DNA of 64,000 nucleotides from Alnus glutinosa (GCF_958979055.1 NC_084893.1:7195071-7259070); one strand, 5' to 3'; shown: positions 10,530 through 22,527, numbered from the stretch's first letter. The notes: generated from the sequence alone by a model not told the origin. Made by a program: numbers and translations.

Positions 10530-11321
10530 TGTTAGGATAAAATCAACTCTGAGGACACGTGGATTCTATGGCATTCAGAGGGTCGACTCTAGATCCGAGC
10601 TGCAGGTCACCTCGGCGTGGTCATCTCGGTGAAGTAACACCTCAGACCTACCAAACTCGGTACAGTGCAGAATACTCCGAGATCTCCTAGTTTGGATGGA
10701 GCGAACATGTCTCGGAGGTTCTCATCTCGGAGAGTTGGTTAGGTGACAAGGTGATCTTCTCGGTATTATACTTTCAGGTATAACAAGCGTTTGAGAGCCC
10801 TTAGAGTTCTACATTCAAGATTCATAGACTCAGATTCCTATCCACAGTTAAATCAGAGTAATGGTGAGATTCCAATCCCAAGATCTTCGGGATTGACCTT
10901 TATCTCAGTATAAATAAGATAAGGCCGTTAATAAAGCGAGATTGAGATTGAAAAGGGAGTGCTTCTCAATCCGGACTCTACTGCCATATTCAAATTCCCT
11001 GAGGATAAGGTTGAAACTCAAGTAAACTAGGACTCAGATCCCAAGTCCAATTGTACTTCAAGAGTCCCAGCAGGACTGTAATTGCAAGCCTATAAATAAA
11101 GACTACGACCCCAAGTATGGATACACGCAAATTCTCTAAACTTTGAGATTATTGATATTCTCCAGAAAGTAAACAGTTTGAAGTGACTTAGGCATCGGAG
11201 TGGGCGTAGTCGGCACCCCTTACTAGTTGTTTGTTATTTTACAGGTTACAAGGCGAGTCAATTCTAAGGGAGACGACGAATCACAAGGCGACACGTCACC
11301 ATACCGGAAACTGTACCAACA
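10530..11321 (+). mobile_element. 792-bp solo LTR inside exon 1 of psiB1
   Basis: The segment starts TGTTAGGATAA and ends CTGTACCAACA (TGTT...AACA). It is flanked by a perfect 5-bp duplication AGCCG (10525-10529 and 11322-11326). psiB2 has the uninterrupted site GAAACAGCCGCTTTCATTGG at 22730-22749. No primer-binding site, purine tract or coding frame is present, so it is a single LTR left after LTR-LTR recombination. A TATAAATAAAG box near 11093 suggests plus orientation. Confidence 0.93.
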
Positions 11322-11575
11322 AGCCGCTTTCATTGGATCGATTTCAGCGAAGTCAAGCTCCCTTCATGTTTTCATTCTCTGAGTTCTTGAGTGAGTATCT
11401 TCTAGTTGAGCACTATTTGTAATATGATCTTTGAATGCATATAATTCAGTTCAATATCCCCTCGTCGATTTTCCTTTCAGTGGTTATTTAGTCCAGGAAC
11501 TAGGAAATTGGAAGCAAAAACATTGAAAGTTGTACCGTCTGTATTAAAGGACATCATTTTGTTAATGACAGCTTC

Positions 11576-12425
11576 TTCTTTTTTTTTTGGATGAATGAGA
11601 ATTTCATTAAACCAACCAAGAATACACTTTCCTCTAGCAAATTAGCTAGAAACTCCAGGACGCACAGACAACCTCCTGAACAAACAACTATACAGTATAC
11701 AGCTATACAACCACCTATAAATCAACACCTAAAACATAATAGATACACTCATACACCCAAAATCCTAACAACTGTAGAATACAGTATCCACAAAACAACC
11801 CAAAAAATCAATACAAACAGAACACACTTAAGATCCTTAACAAGACATCCTGCAACAACTCCAACTAGTACAGCATACTACTCCTCAGTTTGCTACTGCA
11901 GAAATAAAACAGAAGTCTGTTACCGTATAAACAATTGCTACTGCAGAAAAAGGCAATACATCTGCAACTGCAAAAACACCCCAAACCAGAACAGAAATCT
12001 GCATCAGCCTCCAAGCAATCTATCCTACAAGCCCCAACTGTTACATAGCTCCTCATTTTCTCTACTTCACAGAAATTTTCTACTGGACATGATCCTCATT
12101 CAAACTTCTCAACTGGTTTTCTAAATCAACTTCTCCTCAGTTTGCAAATGATTTCCATGCATAATGTTATTTCTCTCCTTCCACAAACTGTAAACAGAGG
12201 TACTCAAGCACAATCTGAACAGGACAGCTCTCAAATCCCTTCCTTTCCAATCTTTCACCCCTCTATCAACAATAACTTCCCACTAAATTGGAGGATCAAC
12301 AATTAAACATTTCCCATCATTTTCCAACCAGATTCTTTTAGAGAAACCACACTCAAAAAATAGGCGATTCATTCCTTCAATACAACTACTGTAAAAACAC
12401 AGAGAGCATTCTAAGTAAGAGAATT
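11576..12425 (-). mobile_element. 5'-truncated LINE (zf-RVT region) in intron 1 of psiB1
   Basis: A T-run at about 11576-11590 on the plus strand is the complement of a poly(A) tail. Reading the minus strand from the far end gives CIEGMNRLFFECGFSKRIWL, the zinc-binding segment (zf-RVT) found after the reverse transcriptase of plant non-LTR elements, then VLFRLCLSTSVYSLWKERN. Frames are broken. The same fragment lies at the same place in psiB2, so it inserted before the tandem duplication. Target-site duplications are not recognisable. Confidence 0.8.
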
Positions 12426-13343
12426 TATATTTTTTTTTTTTACTTATGTAGTATTTTTATTTGTATCACCTTTTGATCCGATGTAGTGTGACAACTGCAG
12501 ATGATATAGGTTAACATGTCTCTTCAGATACAAAATCTGGTGGATGATCCCAACTTTTGGAATGTCAAGCAGCGATGTTGAAATAGAAACTCAGTTCCTT
12601 CTATTGGAAGCAAGAAATGAGACTAGCATCCATGATGAAGCTTATGAGCTAACAGCTGTGAATAACTTCTATATTTTGTTTTTACGTTTGTTGGATGGAC
12701 AATTTTCGGGCTACTTTGCAAGGGACAAGTACAAAAGAGCTCGAGCTTTGGGTTGAAAGTGATTGGTTTGGAATTGGTTTTTTTTTTTAAGGAACTGTTT
12801 CATTATTTTTTATAGTTCTTTTTGTTTCCCATCTTGAATAGCACATGATTTTACTGCTAATACTTTGTTTGATTTTTCATTTTCGTGACTATTTGTACCT
12901 TAGGTGATCCTGATGTTCAAACCTCCCAAGTAACAGAAGCAATTTTTGTAAATTCTGGAGACAACCCTTTTACGTTAATCAAGGATTCTATAAAGTATGG
13001 TTAGATTACTATGTATTTTCTGTTAGTTTCAAGTGGCATGTGGTGATTCTTTATGCTTTCAAGTATTGCTTGTTGATGCACAGGATATTAAAGAAGCACA
13101 CAGGTACATTTAGTGACATAGAGAACAAAAAGGTAAGGAAATAGATATCACCATTTCCTTGGTGACTATCAACTAGGCACTAACACTAATTGTGGTTTCA
13201 ATTGTTAGCTCCCTACACATTTGGACTGGTTTGGATGGAACACCTGGGATGCATTTTATAGTAATGTCAGTGCACAAGGAATTAAAGAGGGTCTTAAAAG
13301 GTACAATGGAAATAAATGAGGTGCCTTGGTCTAACTTGAATCC

Positions 13344-14083
13344 GTTTTTCATGGCTGCCAATGACATGTACATCCTCTGGAATCTACAAGGCACTTCGGG
13401 CATAGATCTCTCAACCATCAGAATTACACAACTCCCAACATTTGTGCTTCTAATTGCTGCACAGTAGTCTCATAATCGATAGTATTACTCACCCAACTTT
13501 CCATAAATGGTCTGTTGTGCCTTCTTCCTAGCCCTATATAAGGAACTATCGTGGATTTCAACATTCCACTTCTTCTTCACCTTTTTCTTCAGGACATCTA
13601 TAGGCATGTTCGGCTGATCCCTAAAACAGTCCATGCACTCCTCGGCAACCCAATTCGAAGTGATCAAGTGATTCTTGTACCTCCTAGGGCATGTAAGTCT
13701 AGGCCTAATTGAAATTAGCATGAACGTGGACTCATCTTTCAACTGCCTCACATAAACTCTGTACTTACAATTCTTGTCTGCACACACTGCAATGCATTTA
13801 GTCCTGAAATTCTTTTGGTAAGTCAAGTCCTTCCTTTTCAATACAGAGGCCTGCTTAATGGCTTTTCTAAACTCATACACATCCTGAAAAGTGTTACCTC
13901 GCTGCAAAATCGGATCTTTCAAATCATCCTTACTAAATGGAACCCTCTTGGTGACACAGGGCCGTCTTGAAGACTTAGCCTCAATCGCACCCTCTTCATC
14001 ACTAGCACTAGGTGAGATCAGTTCATCACTACCGGAAAATATCTAAATAACCTTCACCCTCACCCTGACCCCCACCCGCACCT

Positions 14084-14133
<50 letters not shown>

Positions 14134-15160
14134 TTTTGCTTCACCAACTCCTGCTTCTACTCCAACCTCCTGATCCACAACATCTTCTGGTTGTAGTCCA
14201 AACCCTTCATCTACTCCAACATCATCATATTCTAATCTCACCTCTGCATCTCCATCTAAATCATAAGCATTAGAGTCGTCAGTTAGAACCTGATCCCAGA
14301 ATGGGTCACTTCTGTTTACAGACACTCTCTCATATTCTTCTTCCTCTTCCTCATCAACAATACCCTCTTCTCCATGTACTTCTACTTCTACATCTACATC
14401 TACTACACCAAAGGCAACCAAATATAACTCTACAATTCCATGCTCCCTATGGTGCTCCACCATTTGAATGACATCATGGTCAGAAGAAATAAGTCGTAGC
14501 CATTCATCCAGACTCTTGGTAGGTAGATTATAGTAAATTAGGTCACCATGACCATACCCATAAGTCCTAACTACCCTTCATATCTCAATAAATGACAACT
14601 CGTCTCTATCATATGGGTCAGGGTAATGTGATATGTCCCCACCAACATATGTGACCCTATGCTCCCTATTAAATCGGTCACCATGGTGCACCTCAAACAT
14701 TAGCAATTCTGGATACATTACGTGTCTTACAAATAGACAAGTTGACAAAACAATGACACGTCTTAGTGAGCAGACAAAAAAAAAAGAAAAGAGTAAAGGC
14801 ATTGGGTCCACAAGGAGAATAAAGCAATTCTGGATACAACATGCATAATAAAGGCATCAGCCAGCAAACCAAAACAAAAGTCACCCCATAATGGCAAACA
14901 CATCAAGACCCACTGACCACAACAAATAGTGTTAAAAAAATCGAACTTTGCTGCAACCCTAAGCAACAAACCCGAAATGGGACCGCAAACCAAAAAAAAA
15001 AAGGAACAACAAACCTGAAACAAGATAATGACAAGAACAAATGGGACCACAAACCCAAACAAAATAGGACCACAAACCAAAGAATATATAAAATACACCA
15101 TCTCAGCAACTTCAATAAGACCCAGATATTGCCGATGACCAAACACATGGTCCCGTAACA
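13344..15160 (-). mobile_element. Truncated Mutator-like (MULE) transposase gene, minus strand
   Basis: In minus-strand order there is a PB1-like N-terminal segment (FEVHHGDRFNREHRVTYVGGD, about 14700-14600), an acidic Glu/Asp/Gly linker (14463-14029) and a MuDR-type DNA-binding segment (13922-13485: GNTFQDVYEFRKAIKQASVL, then CADKNCKYRVYV, then RARKKAQQTIYGKLGE). A degraded continuation ends at VPCRFQRMYMSLAAMKNGF. The DDE catalytic domain and zinc finger are absent. The transposase stops at about 13344, joined directly to intron 5 of psiB1. At least two in-frame stops follow GKLGE. The upstream boundary and terminal inverted repeats were not identified. Confidence 0.75.
14046..14131. repeat. 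CTCACC-type microsatellite in the MULE linker
   Basis: Runs of CCTCAC repeats encode alternating Glu-Gly on the minus strand. It lies within the acidic linker of the transposase remnant. Confidence 0.85.
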
Positions 15161-16028
15161 ACCTAAACTCTAAACAACAGGAAAAGTGTCCCTAAACCCC
15201 AAATAACGCCCAGCATTTCGGGAGAAAAAAAAAATCTGCAAATAAACAAATATGGTTAAATAAATATTCATTTACACTGGAAAAAAAAAAAAATAAAAAA
15301 AAAAAGAAGCAAAAAAGTTCATTACCTTTAGTCAAAATCAGCATTTGATGCTTAATTCTAGTGTATACTGTCGAAACAAGCCACAGTGTAACAGTATGGT
15401 TAGGGTTCTTAGCGCACGAGTACGGATGGGGAGCTCTAGGGTTTCCGGAGACTTACAAAGCAATTTGGGGGAAAATAGGAAAATATGATACGATGACGAA
15501 ATTTTAAGTTCGAAATTGTATCCGTTGAAGTCAGGGGCAAAGAAGACCAAATTCATTAAAAAAGTCACGTGGAAGTCACGTGAATCAACTTCCGTCGCGT
15601 TTTAACGCCGAAAACAGACGGAATGCCCTTTTGGGATTCATTTTGATAGTTAAAACTCCGGGTTCGAGAGGAATGATAATTCAGTACCCTTTTGTTAAAA
15701 CGCGGTATAGTTCGATACCCTTTTGTGAAGTTCTCCAAAAGAAAAAAGAAAAGAAATGGCGTCAAAGAAGAAGAGGTAAAAAGATGCAGAAACTTCTGAA
15801 ATAAAGTAAAAGGAAAAAAAGGGAAAAAAAAAAAAAGAAAAAGAAAAAAAAAAAAGAAAAAGTGAAAGTCAAAAATATTATTTTAATGATATAGAGAAAT
15901 ATAAAAAAAAAAAACTGTTTTGAGACGTTTTTGTATAAAAAAAAAAAATATGATTTGATTTCCTAAATTAAGAAAAATGATTAGGAATTTGCTGTTACTG
16001 CACTTCAACATACATCACTTGTGGCTTA
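15161..16028. other. AT-rich spacer, probable 5' flank of the MULE
   Basis: Poly(A)-rich and low complexity (especially 15225-15310 and 15800-15960), with a short less-repetitive part at 15540-15740. No gene or paired terminal repeat was found. The right end is the start of duplication unit 2. Confidence 0.4.
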
Positions 16029-16304
16029 TACAACACTTTTCACCATACATGATGTCTATAGTGTTTTTGAATTTGCGATTTCAAAGATAAAAAATATAAT
16101 TTTAAATCAAATTGTAGAACATAAATTGTTTGAGGTTTTTTTTTTTTTTTTTAAAAAAAAAATCAATTTGAAAACACAAATTTTATGTGTTTTCAAATCA
16201 AAGATAAGAGAGCGTTTATTATTATTATTATTATTATTTTATCTATATATGTAAAAAAAAAAAGCGTTTTTTTTTTTGAAAAAGTAAATTTAAAAGTAAT
16301 TTTA

Positions 16305-17169
16305 TGCTCCGTTTGTTTCGGCGTAAAATGATTTCTGGAAAATAGTTTCGGTATTTTCCGGTGTTTGGTAGGAGCGAAAATAATGATCAACCGGAAAATG
16401 ATTTTTGTTTGACAAAAAATGCTTAATAAATTTCGGAAAATGATTTACGCTTTTTAAAAGCGTAAATCATTTTCCGTAGATGGTAGATGCAGTCGATTCT
16501 CTTTTAAACAACGCAGTCGACCTTTACGTTCAAGCAGTTGATTATTGCCGAATTTCGACAAGTCAGATTCCGACTCCAGTCGATGCTGGAATTCGACAAA
16601 TTAAGCCGGAATCCGGCGACGTCCGGCAGATGTCGCCGGATTCCAGAGACACCATTCCAAATTCCGGCCAGACTAGCCGGAGCGGCCGGATCTCCGGCAA
16701 TCTCGCCAGATCCCGGCACGGATCCGGCCAGAATGCCGGAGATCCGGCCGTCTAGCTGTGATACTGGCCAGAGAGGCCGGATCCGGCCAGCTGGCCGAAA
16801 ACTGGCCAGGACGGCAGGCTTCCGATCAACTGGCCGGGATCCGGCCGTTTTGTGCCGGATTCCGGCAAATATCGCTGGAATCCGGCAAAAATGGCCAGAT
16901 TCCGGCAACTTTTGCCGGAATATGTATATGCCAAATATATAAAAAAAAATAAATAAAAAATTATATTTTTATATTAATATTTTTTATTTTGTGAATAAAA
17001 TTTATTTTTTAAAATTAATATGATTAAATTAAAATATAAAAAATATTTGTAATTTTCCATACACGCCAAACACCGAAAAATGATTTCGACGAAAAATATT
17101 TTTCTAAAAAATGACTTTCCTGAAATTATTTTACGACGAAAACCATTTTACACCGAAACAAACGGAACA
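16305..17169. mobile_element. 865-bp MITE with 3-bp TTA duplication upstream of A2
   Basis: The inverted ends start TGCTCCGTTTGTTTCGGCGT at the left and TGTTCCGTTTGTTTCGGTGT (read inward from the right), continuing as AAAATG. The flanks are TTA (16302-16304 and 17170-17172). The equivalent position in unit 1 (AGTAATTTTAAAGGTC, about 2227-2242) is empty. TTA duplications suggest PIF/Harbinger relatives. The core 16560-16920 is unusually GC-rich, packed with CCGG and CCGGCCA motifs in both orientations. Both strands are open by chance, but no transposase is recognised. Confidence 0.88.
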
Positions 17170-17529
17170 TTAAAGGTCAAAAGTACAAATGTTCAATGGT
17201 AAACTCAAACGAACCTTAATCCTACCCTAAGCCACGTCAGTTGAGCCTCACAGCTTAATCTAATCCGAAGTTTCCAGCTGATGTGTAGCTGACATGGCTC
17301 CCCGATCCTGTACGAGCTGCCAGCTGGAACTAGATGGGTGTCAACATATATGACTCCGGAAGTCTCCAAAACTCCAGCAACCAATCGCCGTCGGTTGCAT
17401 CGACCTTTTCTCGGATAAACAACGTCTACTAGTTGCCGAAAGAGAAGATACTTTTGTCCTTTCTCTGTCATTCTTCCGTACAACTTTGTTACAAAATCAT
17501 AGTATATGTTTTTTCTTTGAAAAGCACCT

Positions 17530-17725
17530 GCCTATATGTATGTATATATATATAGGATAATCTAAGTTGAATAAGGCGTGGCCGTCTACAATTGTCCAAA
17601 ACCATCTCCTGTCGCTTCTTCCCTGGTTTTAGTCTCTCGATTCTCAATCTCTTCCGTAGTTTAATTTCTATTCACCCATTTAACGAAGCAAACTTTGAGT
17701 GCTGCTGGTGTTTTTGGAGGTGAAA
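17530..17725 (+). promoter_or_regulatory. Probable core promoter and leader of gene A2
   Basis: TATATATATATAGG at 17543-17556 and a pyrimidine-rich leader are conserved with A1. The 865-bp MITE sits about 370 bases farther upstream and is the main difference between the two promoters. Confidence 0.35.
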
Positions 17726-20700
17726 ATGACGATCACAGCCACGCCGAGTGTCAAGGAGGGATGTTTAATGGTGAGGGGCAAGGTGGTGTTGACTGGGGTG
17801 CCGGAGAACGTTGTCGTTTCTCCGGTTGGCTCCGGGGCGGCTTTCATCGGTGCAACCTCTACTACTCCAAGTTCACGTCATGTTTTCAGCCTTGGTGTTC
17901 TTGAGTGAGTTTCTAATCTCTCTCCCTCTACATTTCCTTCCTCAAATATCTGACATGTACTTCTCTGTTCGATCTCTTTACATGATATGTTCGGTTGGTG
18001 ACAAGAGATTGGAATAAGTTTATGCAAATGGCAATTGTGCTCATAATCTGCTTGATGCATGTTTTGAATTAAAAGTAAAAAACCAAGGAGGCTTGGAGAC
18101 AAGATATGTCAGGTTGGGTCATAGAAAAGAACAATATATTTCGTCAGAATTATATAAAAGAAATCAAGGGCTTGAAATGAAAAACATTAAACATTACTAC
18201 TGCCTGTACCCCATAAGAGAAAAAAGCTATGTTACTCAGAATTGTATACGTGATTATTGCTTTCTGTTTCATAAAAAAAGTTCAATGGGAATAATTTTCG
18301 TAGCCATTACTTTGCCTGTTTCTTATAATTTGACATGAAAAATATGTGGCCATTATAGGGAAGGATACAAGTTCTTGTCTCTCTTCAGAGTAAAAATCTG
18401 GTGGATGATACCATGTGTTGGAAAATCGGGTAGTGAAATTCCCATGGAAACGCAAATGCTTCTTTTGGAAGCAAGACAAGATTCTGTCATGCTTGATGAG
18501 ACTTCTTCTGATCCAAATACTGAAAACACCTTCTACGTTCACTTCTTGCCTGTGTTGGATGGACAATTTAGGACAAGTTTGCAGGGGACTCCCAAAAATG
18601 AGCTCAAGTTTTGCATTGAAAGTGGTTAGTTAGCTCTTCTAGTATTTTTTTTTTTTTTTTTTCTTTCTTTACTTTCATATGTTGAACTAGATTTCATTTT
18701 GATCTGGTTTTCTATTTCGCTGTTTCTCAATCTTCAGGAGATGTCAATGTTCAATCCTCCCAATCACTGGAAGCAGTATTCATAAACTCTGGGGATAACC
18801 CGTTTGAGCTCATTAAGGATTCTATCAAGTATGTTTATTTAATTGCCTTCTTATGTTGTTTGTCAATGTAAAGTAGCCATTTGCACATTCTTACTCACCA
18901 CGTGTATAATAATGCAGGATACTAGAGAAGCACAAAGGTACTTTTAGCCACATTGAAAACAAGAAGGTAACAATTATCCAAATACTTAACCAGTTTTACA
19001 GCTTCTGCTCATTTCATTCCAACTAATTATCTTATTGTGCTTGAATCTACAGATACCAGCCCATTTAGACTGGTTTGGATGGTGCACTTGGGATGCTTTC
19101 TACACTGAAGTAAATCCACAAAGGATCAAAGAGGGTCTTCAGAGGTATAACAAGAAAGTAATGTCTTTGAATAAAAGTTGCATCAATCAGAAACTTGCTC
19201 CATAAGTTGAAGCACTGTTCTCTTGTATTCTGTTTTCCTGCAGTTTCGTGGAAGGAGGCTGTTCGCCCAAATTTCTGATAATTGATGATGGATGGCAAGA
19301 GACGGTAAATGAGTTCCAGAAAGAAGGTGAACCACTTATTGAAGGGATACAGTAAGTCTTCCTTTCCTTTTATTGGAATAATAACCCTTCTATAAAGTAG
19401 AAGCAATGTGTATCAGTTTGTTAATTGTCCACCCTGTTTCTTTGGTTGATCAATAGGTTTGCAACCAGATTGGTAGACATCAAAGAAAACAATAAGTTCA
19501 AGAGTTCAGGTTCAGATAATGCATGCATTGATCTCCATGATTTTATTGATTCCATCAAAGACAAATATGGGTTAAAGTAAGTTTTGCAATCTGGATGAGA
19601 AACTTTTAAAAGTTTCAGTAATTTTGACCATGGACACTTAAATTATGCATGCAGATTTGTTTACGTCTGGCATGCTTTGGCTGGTTATTGGGGTGGCCTG
19701 CTGCCATCATCAGAAACAATGAAGAAGTACAACCCAAAGATTGCCTATCCAATCCAGTCACCTGGTAACACAGGGAACCTTAGAGACATTGTCACGGAGA
19801 TCTTGGAAAAATTTGGAGTTGGGATTATAGACCCTCAAAACATTTTTGAGTTTTATAACGATCTCCACAGCTATCTTGCAAGCAGTGGTGTGGATGGAGT
19901 CAAGGTGGATGTTCAGAATTTGATAGAAACATTGGGTTCTGGGTACGGTGGACGTGTATCATTGACTAGACGCTATCAAGAAGCACTTGAGCAATCTATT
20001 GCAAGGAACTTCAAGGACAATAACCTGATTTGCTGCATGAGTCACAACTCAGACTCAATCTACAGGTTTGCCTACTCTCTTTATTTCAGAAACATATAAT
20101 AAAATTATGTTACCTAGTTGGAATGTAGTTTCTGATAAGTTTGTGTGCTTTCAGTTCAAAGAAGAGTGCGGTTGCAAGAGCATCAGAGGATTTCACGCCA
20201 AGAGAACCAACATTTCAGACCTTACATATCGCCTCTGTGGCTTTTAATAGTCTTCTTCTAGGGGAGATTGTGGTTCCAGATTGGGACATGTTCCATGTAA
20301 GATATCCTACACATTTTATTCCCTTCCCACCAAGGAGCTCGTACAATTAGTTTTGCTTGATACTTTGTTGATACTCTGCTGATTTTTTTAATCTGTGGTG
20401 ACTCAACATTATATTTAAAACTGGATTAGTTTTCTATTGGAAAACATAACATAGTGATAGATATGTAACCCATATAATCATCCAATTCTACTCTTTTTGC
20501 ACAACGTAGTGGAAGCTAAATACCGTGTGTGTTGCAAAATCTAAGTGTTTGTCCTTCTTCATTCAGAGCAAACATGATACGGCTGAATTTCATGCTGCAG
20601 CAAGAGCATTAGGTGGGTGTGCGATATATGTAAGGTGAGACACAAAAGCAGTACCTATTGAATCTTTTTTACATGTCTTCTGAAGAGAATGCTATTTTAT

Positions 20701-21788
20701 GCTTAACTTTTATTTTCCATGTGGGGAAGAAAATTCTTATGCGTTATTCAATTTCTATATAGTGACAAGCCTGGCAATCATGATTTCAAAATCCTCAGAA
20801 AGTTAGTATTGCCTGATGGGTCAATCTTAAGAGCAAGATATGCAGGGCGGCCTACTCGAGACTGTTTATTTGAAGACCCAGTGATGGACGGAAAAAGGTG
20901 AAGTAATTTATTAAATTTATCTTCTATGACTCTAGTCTGAATTAGTTTTTCCAGTTAAAATCAGTGCGTTCTAATCACTATGTGTATTGACTCTTTGCAG
21001 TCTCTTGAAAATATGGAACTTGAATAAGTTATCTGGGGTCCTTGGTGTTTTTAATTGCCAAGGAGCAGGAAGTTGGCCACTGAAAGAAGTAGTTCAAGAT
21101 ATGTCTAGTGCCACATCTACAGGTTCCTTAATCTCATGTCATGTGAGTCCCCAAGATGTTGAATTTCTTGAAGAGATTGCGGATGAAAGTTGGAATGGAG
21201 ATTGCGCAATATATGCCTTCAGTTCAGGTTAACTTCTTCTTTCTCCATGTTAATTTGACCAAATAAACTGAAGGCTGAGGTCGACTTCTTTAGAATAACT
21301 TCAAGTTTTTTTTTTTTTAAATATATTTCAGGATCTCTTTCTAAATTGCCAAAGAAAGGAACACTTGAAGTGTCCTTGAGAACTCTAACATGTGAAATAT
21401 ACACCATCTCCCCGATCACAGTAAGTAGTCTAACCCAACAATTGTTTCCAAAATTAATCTCTTTCTACTTGGTCTAACGCCAATAGTGTGGTTATGGTGT
21501 GAACAGGTTTTCAGAAGTGATCTTCTTTTCGCTCCAATTGGATTGGTTGACATGTACAACTCAGGAGGGGCAATAGAAGCCCTGAACTGCACCAGGGATC
21601 TCCCAGAGTGCACAATAAAAGTCAGAGGGCGAGGCTGCGGCAGGTTTGGAGCCTATTCCAGCACCAAACCGAGACACTGTATGGTAGATATGAAAGAAGA
21701 GGAATTCACATACAACGCTGAAGATGGATTATTGACAGTTAAACTTCAAGGTGAATGCAAATTGAAGGACATTGAATTTGTCTATTGA
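17726..21788 (+). CDS. Alkaline alpha-galactosidase / raffinose synthase family (SIP-type, GH36), gene A2
   Basis: Fourteen exons join: 17726-17904, 18359-18624, 18738-18828, 18918-18966, 19053-19144, 19244-19351, 19457-19576, 19655-20065, 20155-20296, 20567-20634, 20763-20897, 21001-21227, 21332-21420, 21507-21788. Every exon length equals that of A1 and the product is again 752 residues. By eye about 14 residues differ. They are scattered and none falls in the DDGWQ, KVDVQN or SEDF motifs. Differences include K/V before EGGCSPKF and S/C exchanges in exon 8. Introns are also nearly identical, so the duplication is recent or the copies have been homogenised. Function is as for A1: action on raffinose-family galactosides, hydrolase or transferase unresolved. 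It lacks the intron 1 MITE of A1 but has a MITE upstream of its promoter. Confidence 0.92.
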
Positions 21789-22455
21789 GATGCGTGTCTT
21801 GAGGAATTATGCAGTAGACGAGGGAGTTAATACTGTTGCACGGGATCAACACGATTTGGTTCATGAGAATTGTAAACAGGTTTAGGTAGAAAGTATCATG
21901 TAAACAACTGGTTTACTTGAATATAACTTTTTATGATTAATGATAAGTCCGTTTTTTGTTTTTCCCCCCCAAAAAAAATTTATCTTTGTCTGTCTGTAAG
22001 AACATATACTTTAATTTGAATCAAATGTATGTCCATGTATTTGTCTAAATATACCGCCCATTATGCTTACATTATTGCTGGTTCTAACTTGGGCTCGCAC
22101 AAGGACATGTGATGCCTTCCGACAAAAGTACCCAAAAAAAAAAAAGGGAAAAGGGCCGAGTGCCCTACTACACTTGAAGATTCCTACCAATCTCTGCAAA
22201 ATTTTAGAGGCCTTGCCACATGATGCTTCAGGGCTCTTAGTTAAAGGTTTAAGAGGGACAAGTACGTACATGTTATCTTGTTCTTTCTCACAGTTTCCAC
22301 CCACAAATCGTCGATGTTTTTGGATTTCTTTTTAAGTGTCAAATCTGAATCTCAGTTACTAGATGAAAACCTCGTAATCAAATAGGAAACATGCTCACTC
22401 GGTGCGGTGTCCATCTAGTTGTGCTCATTCTTTTGTCTGAGTTAGTGCATAAAAA

Positions 22456-22456
<1 letters not shown>
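21789..22456 (+). other. 3' flank of A2 and spacer before psiB2
   Basis: Collinear with 6982-7580 plus 10227-10290. It includes the empty target site of the gag-only LTR element near 22382-22391. No gene is seen. Confidence 0.6.

Positions 22457-22525
<69 letters not shown>
22457..22525. repeat. (AT)n microsatellite upstream of psiB2
   Basis: About 34 uninterrupted AT units. The equivalent tract before psiB1 (10289-10314) has only about 12 units, so it expanded or contracted after the duplication. Confidence 0.95.

Positions 22526-22527
<2 letters not shown>

Larger units (their letters stand above)
2029..13343 (+). repeat. Segmental tandem duplication, unit 1 (A1 + psiB1)
   Basis: The sequence from about 2029 (TTTTCACCATACATGATGTT) to about 13343 aligns collinearly with 16029-25265, counting exons, introns and spacers. 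Interruptions are transposon insertions private to one unit: 3170-3318, 7581-10221 and 10530-11321 in this unit. All 14 exons of gene A have identical lengths in both units. Homology ends at the right inside what would be intron 5 of pseudogene B, where a Mutator-like fragment begins. The right-hand unit carries B through to exon 14. Confidence 0.9.
10412..13343 (+). pseudogene. GH36 galactosidase pseudogene psiB1 (exons 1-5 only)
   Basis: Recognisable exons: 10412-10529 continued at 11327-11390 (exon 1, split by a solo LTR), 12510 to about 12761, 12904-12994, 13084-13132 and 13209-13300. They encode family segments such as MNITLTPSVRDGCLMVREKV, YKIWWMIPTFG, FVNSGDNPFTLIKDS and [20 protein letters not shown]. 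Lesions are the 792-bp insertion in exon 1, a frameshift in exon 2 after LDGQF (the normal SLQGTS reading resumes in another frame), a damaged donor after exon 2 (GTGATTGG) and loss of everything after exon 5. The exon 2 frameshift is shared with psiB2. It is more diverged from A1 and A2 than those are from each other, so B is an older paralogue. Confidence 0.9.

Noticed and set aside
11591-12124. 177-codon plus-strand frame rich in Thr, Asn and His
   Set aside because: It lies antisense to a LINE fragment whose minus strand carries the zf-RVT-type motif, and starts next to the complement of a poly(A) tail. The duplicate at 23006-23539 is explained the same way.
15338-15804. Several 65-76 codon frames near the MULE 5' flank
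   Set aside because: No resemblance to known proteins and no consistent exon structure. Probably non-coding flank of the transposon.
16504-16942. Overlapping frames of 90-134 codons on both strands
   Set aside because: They fall in the CCGG-repeat core of a MITE. Both strands are open because of the repeat composition and no domain is recognisable.
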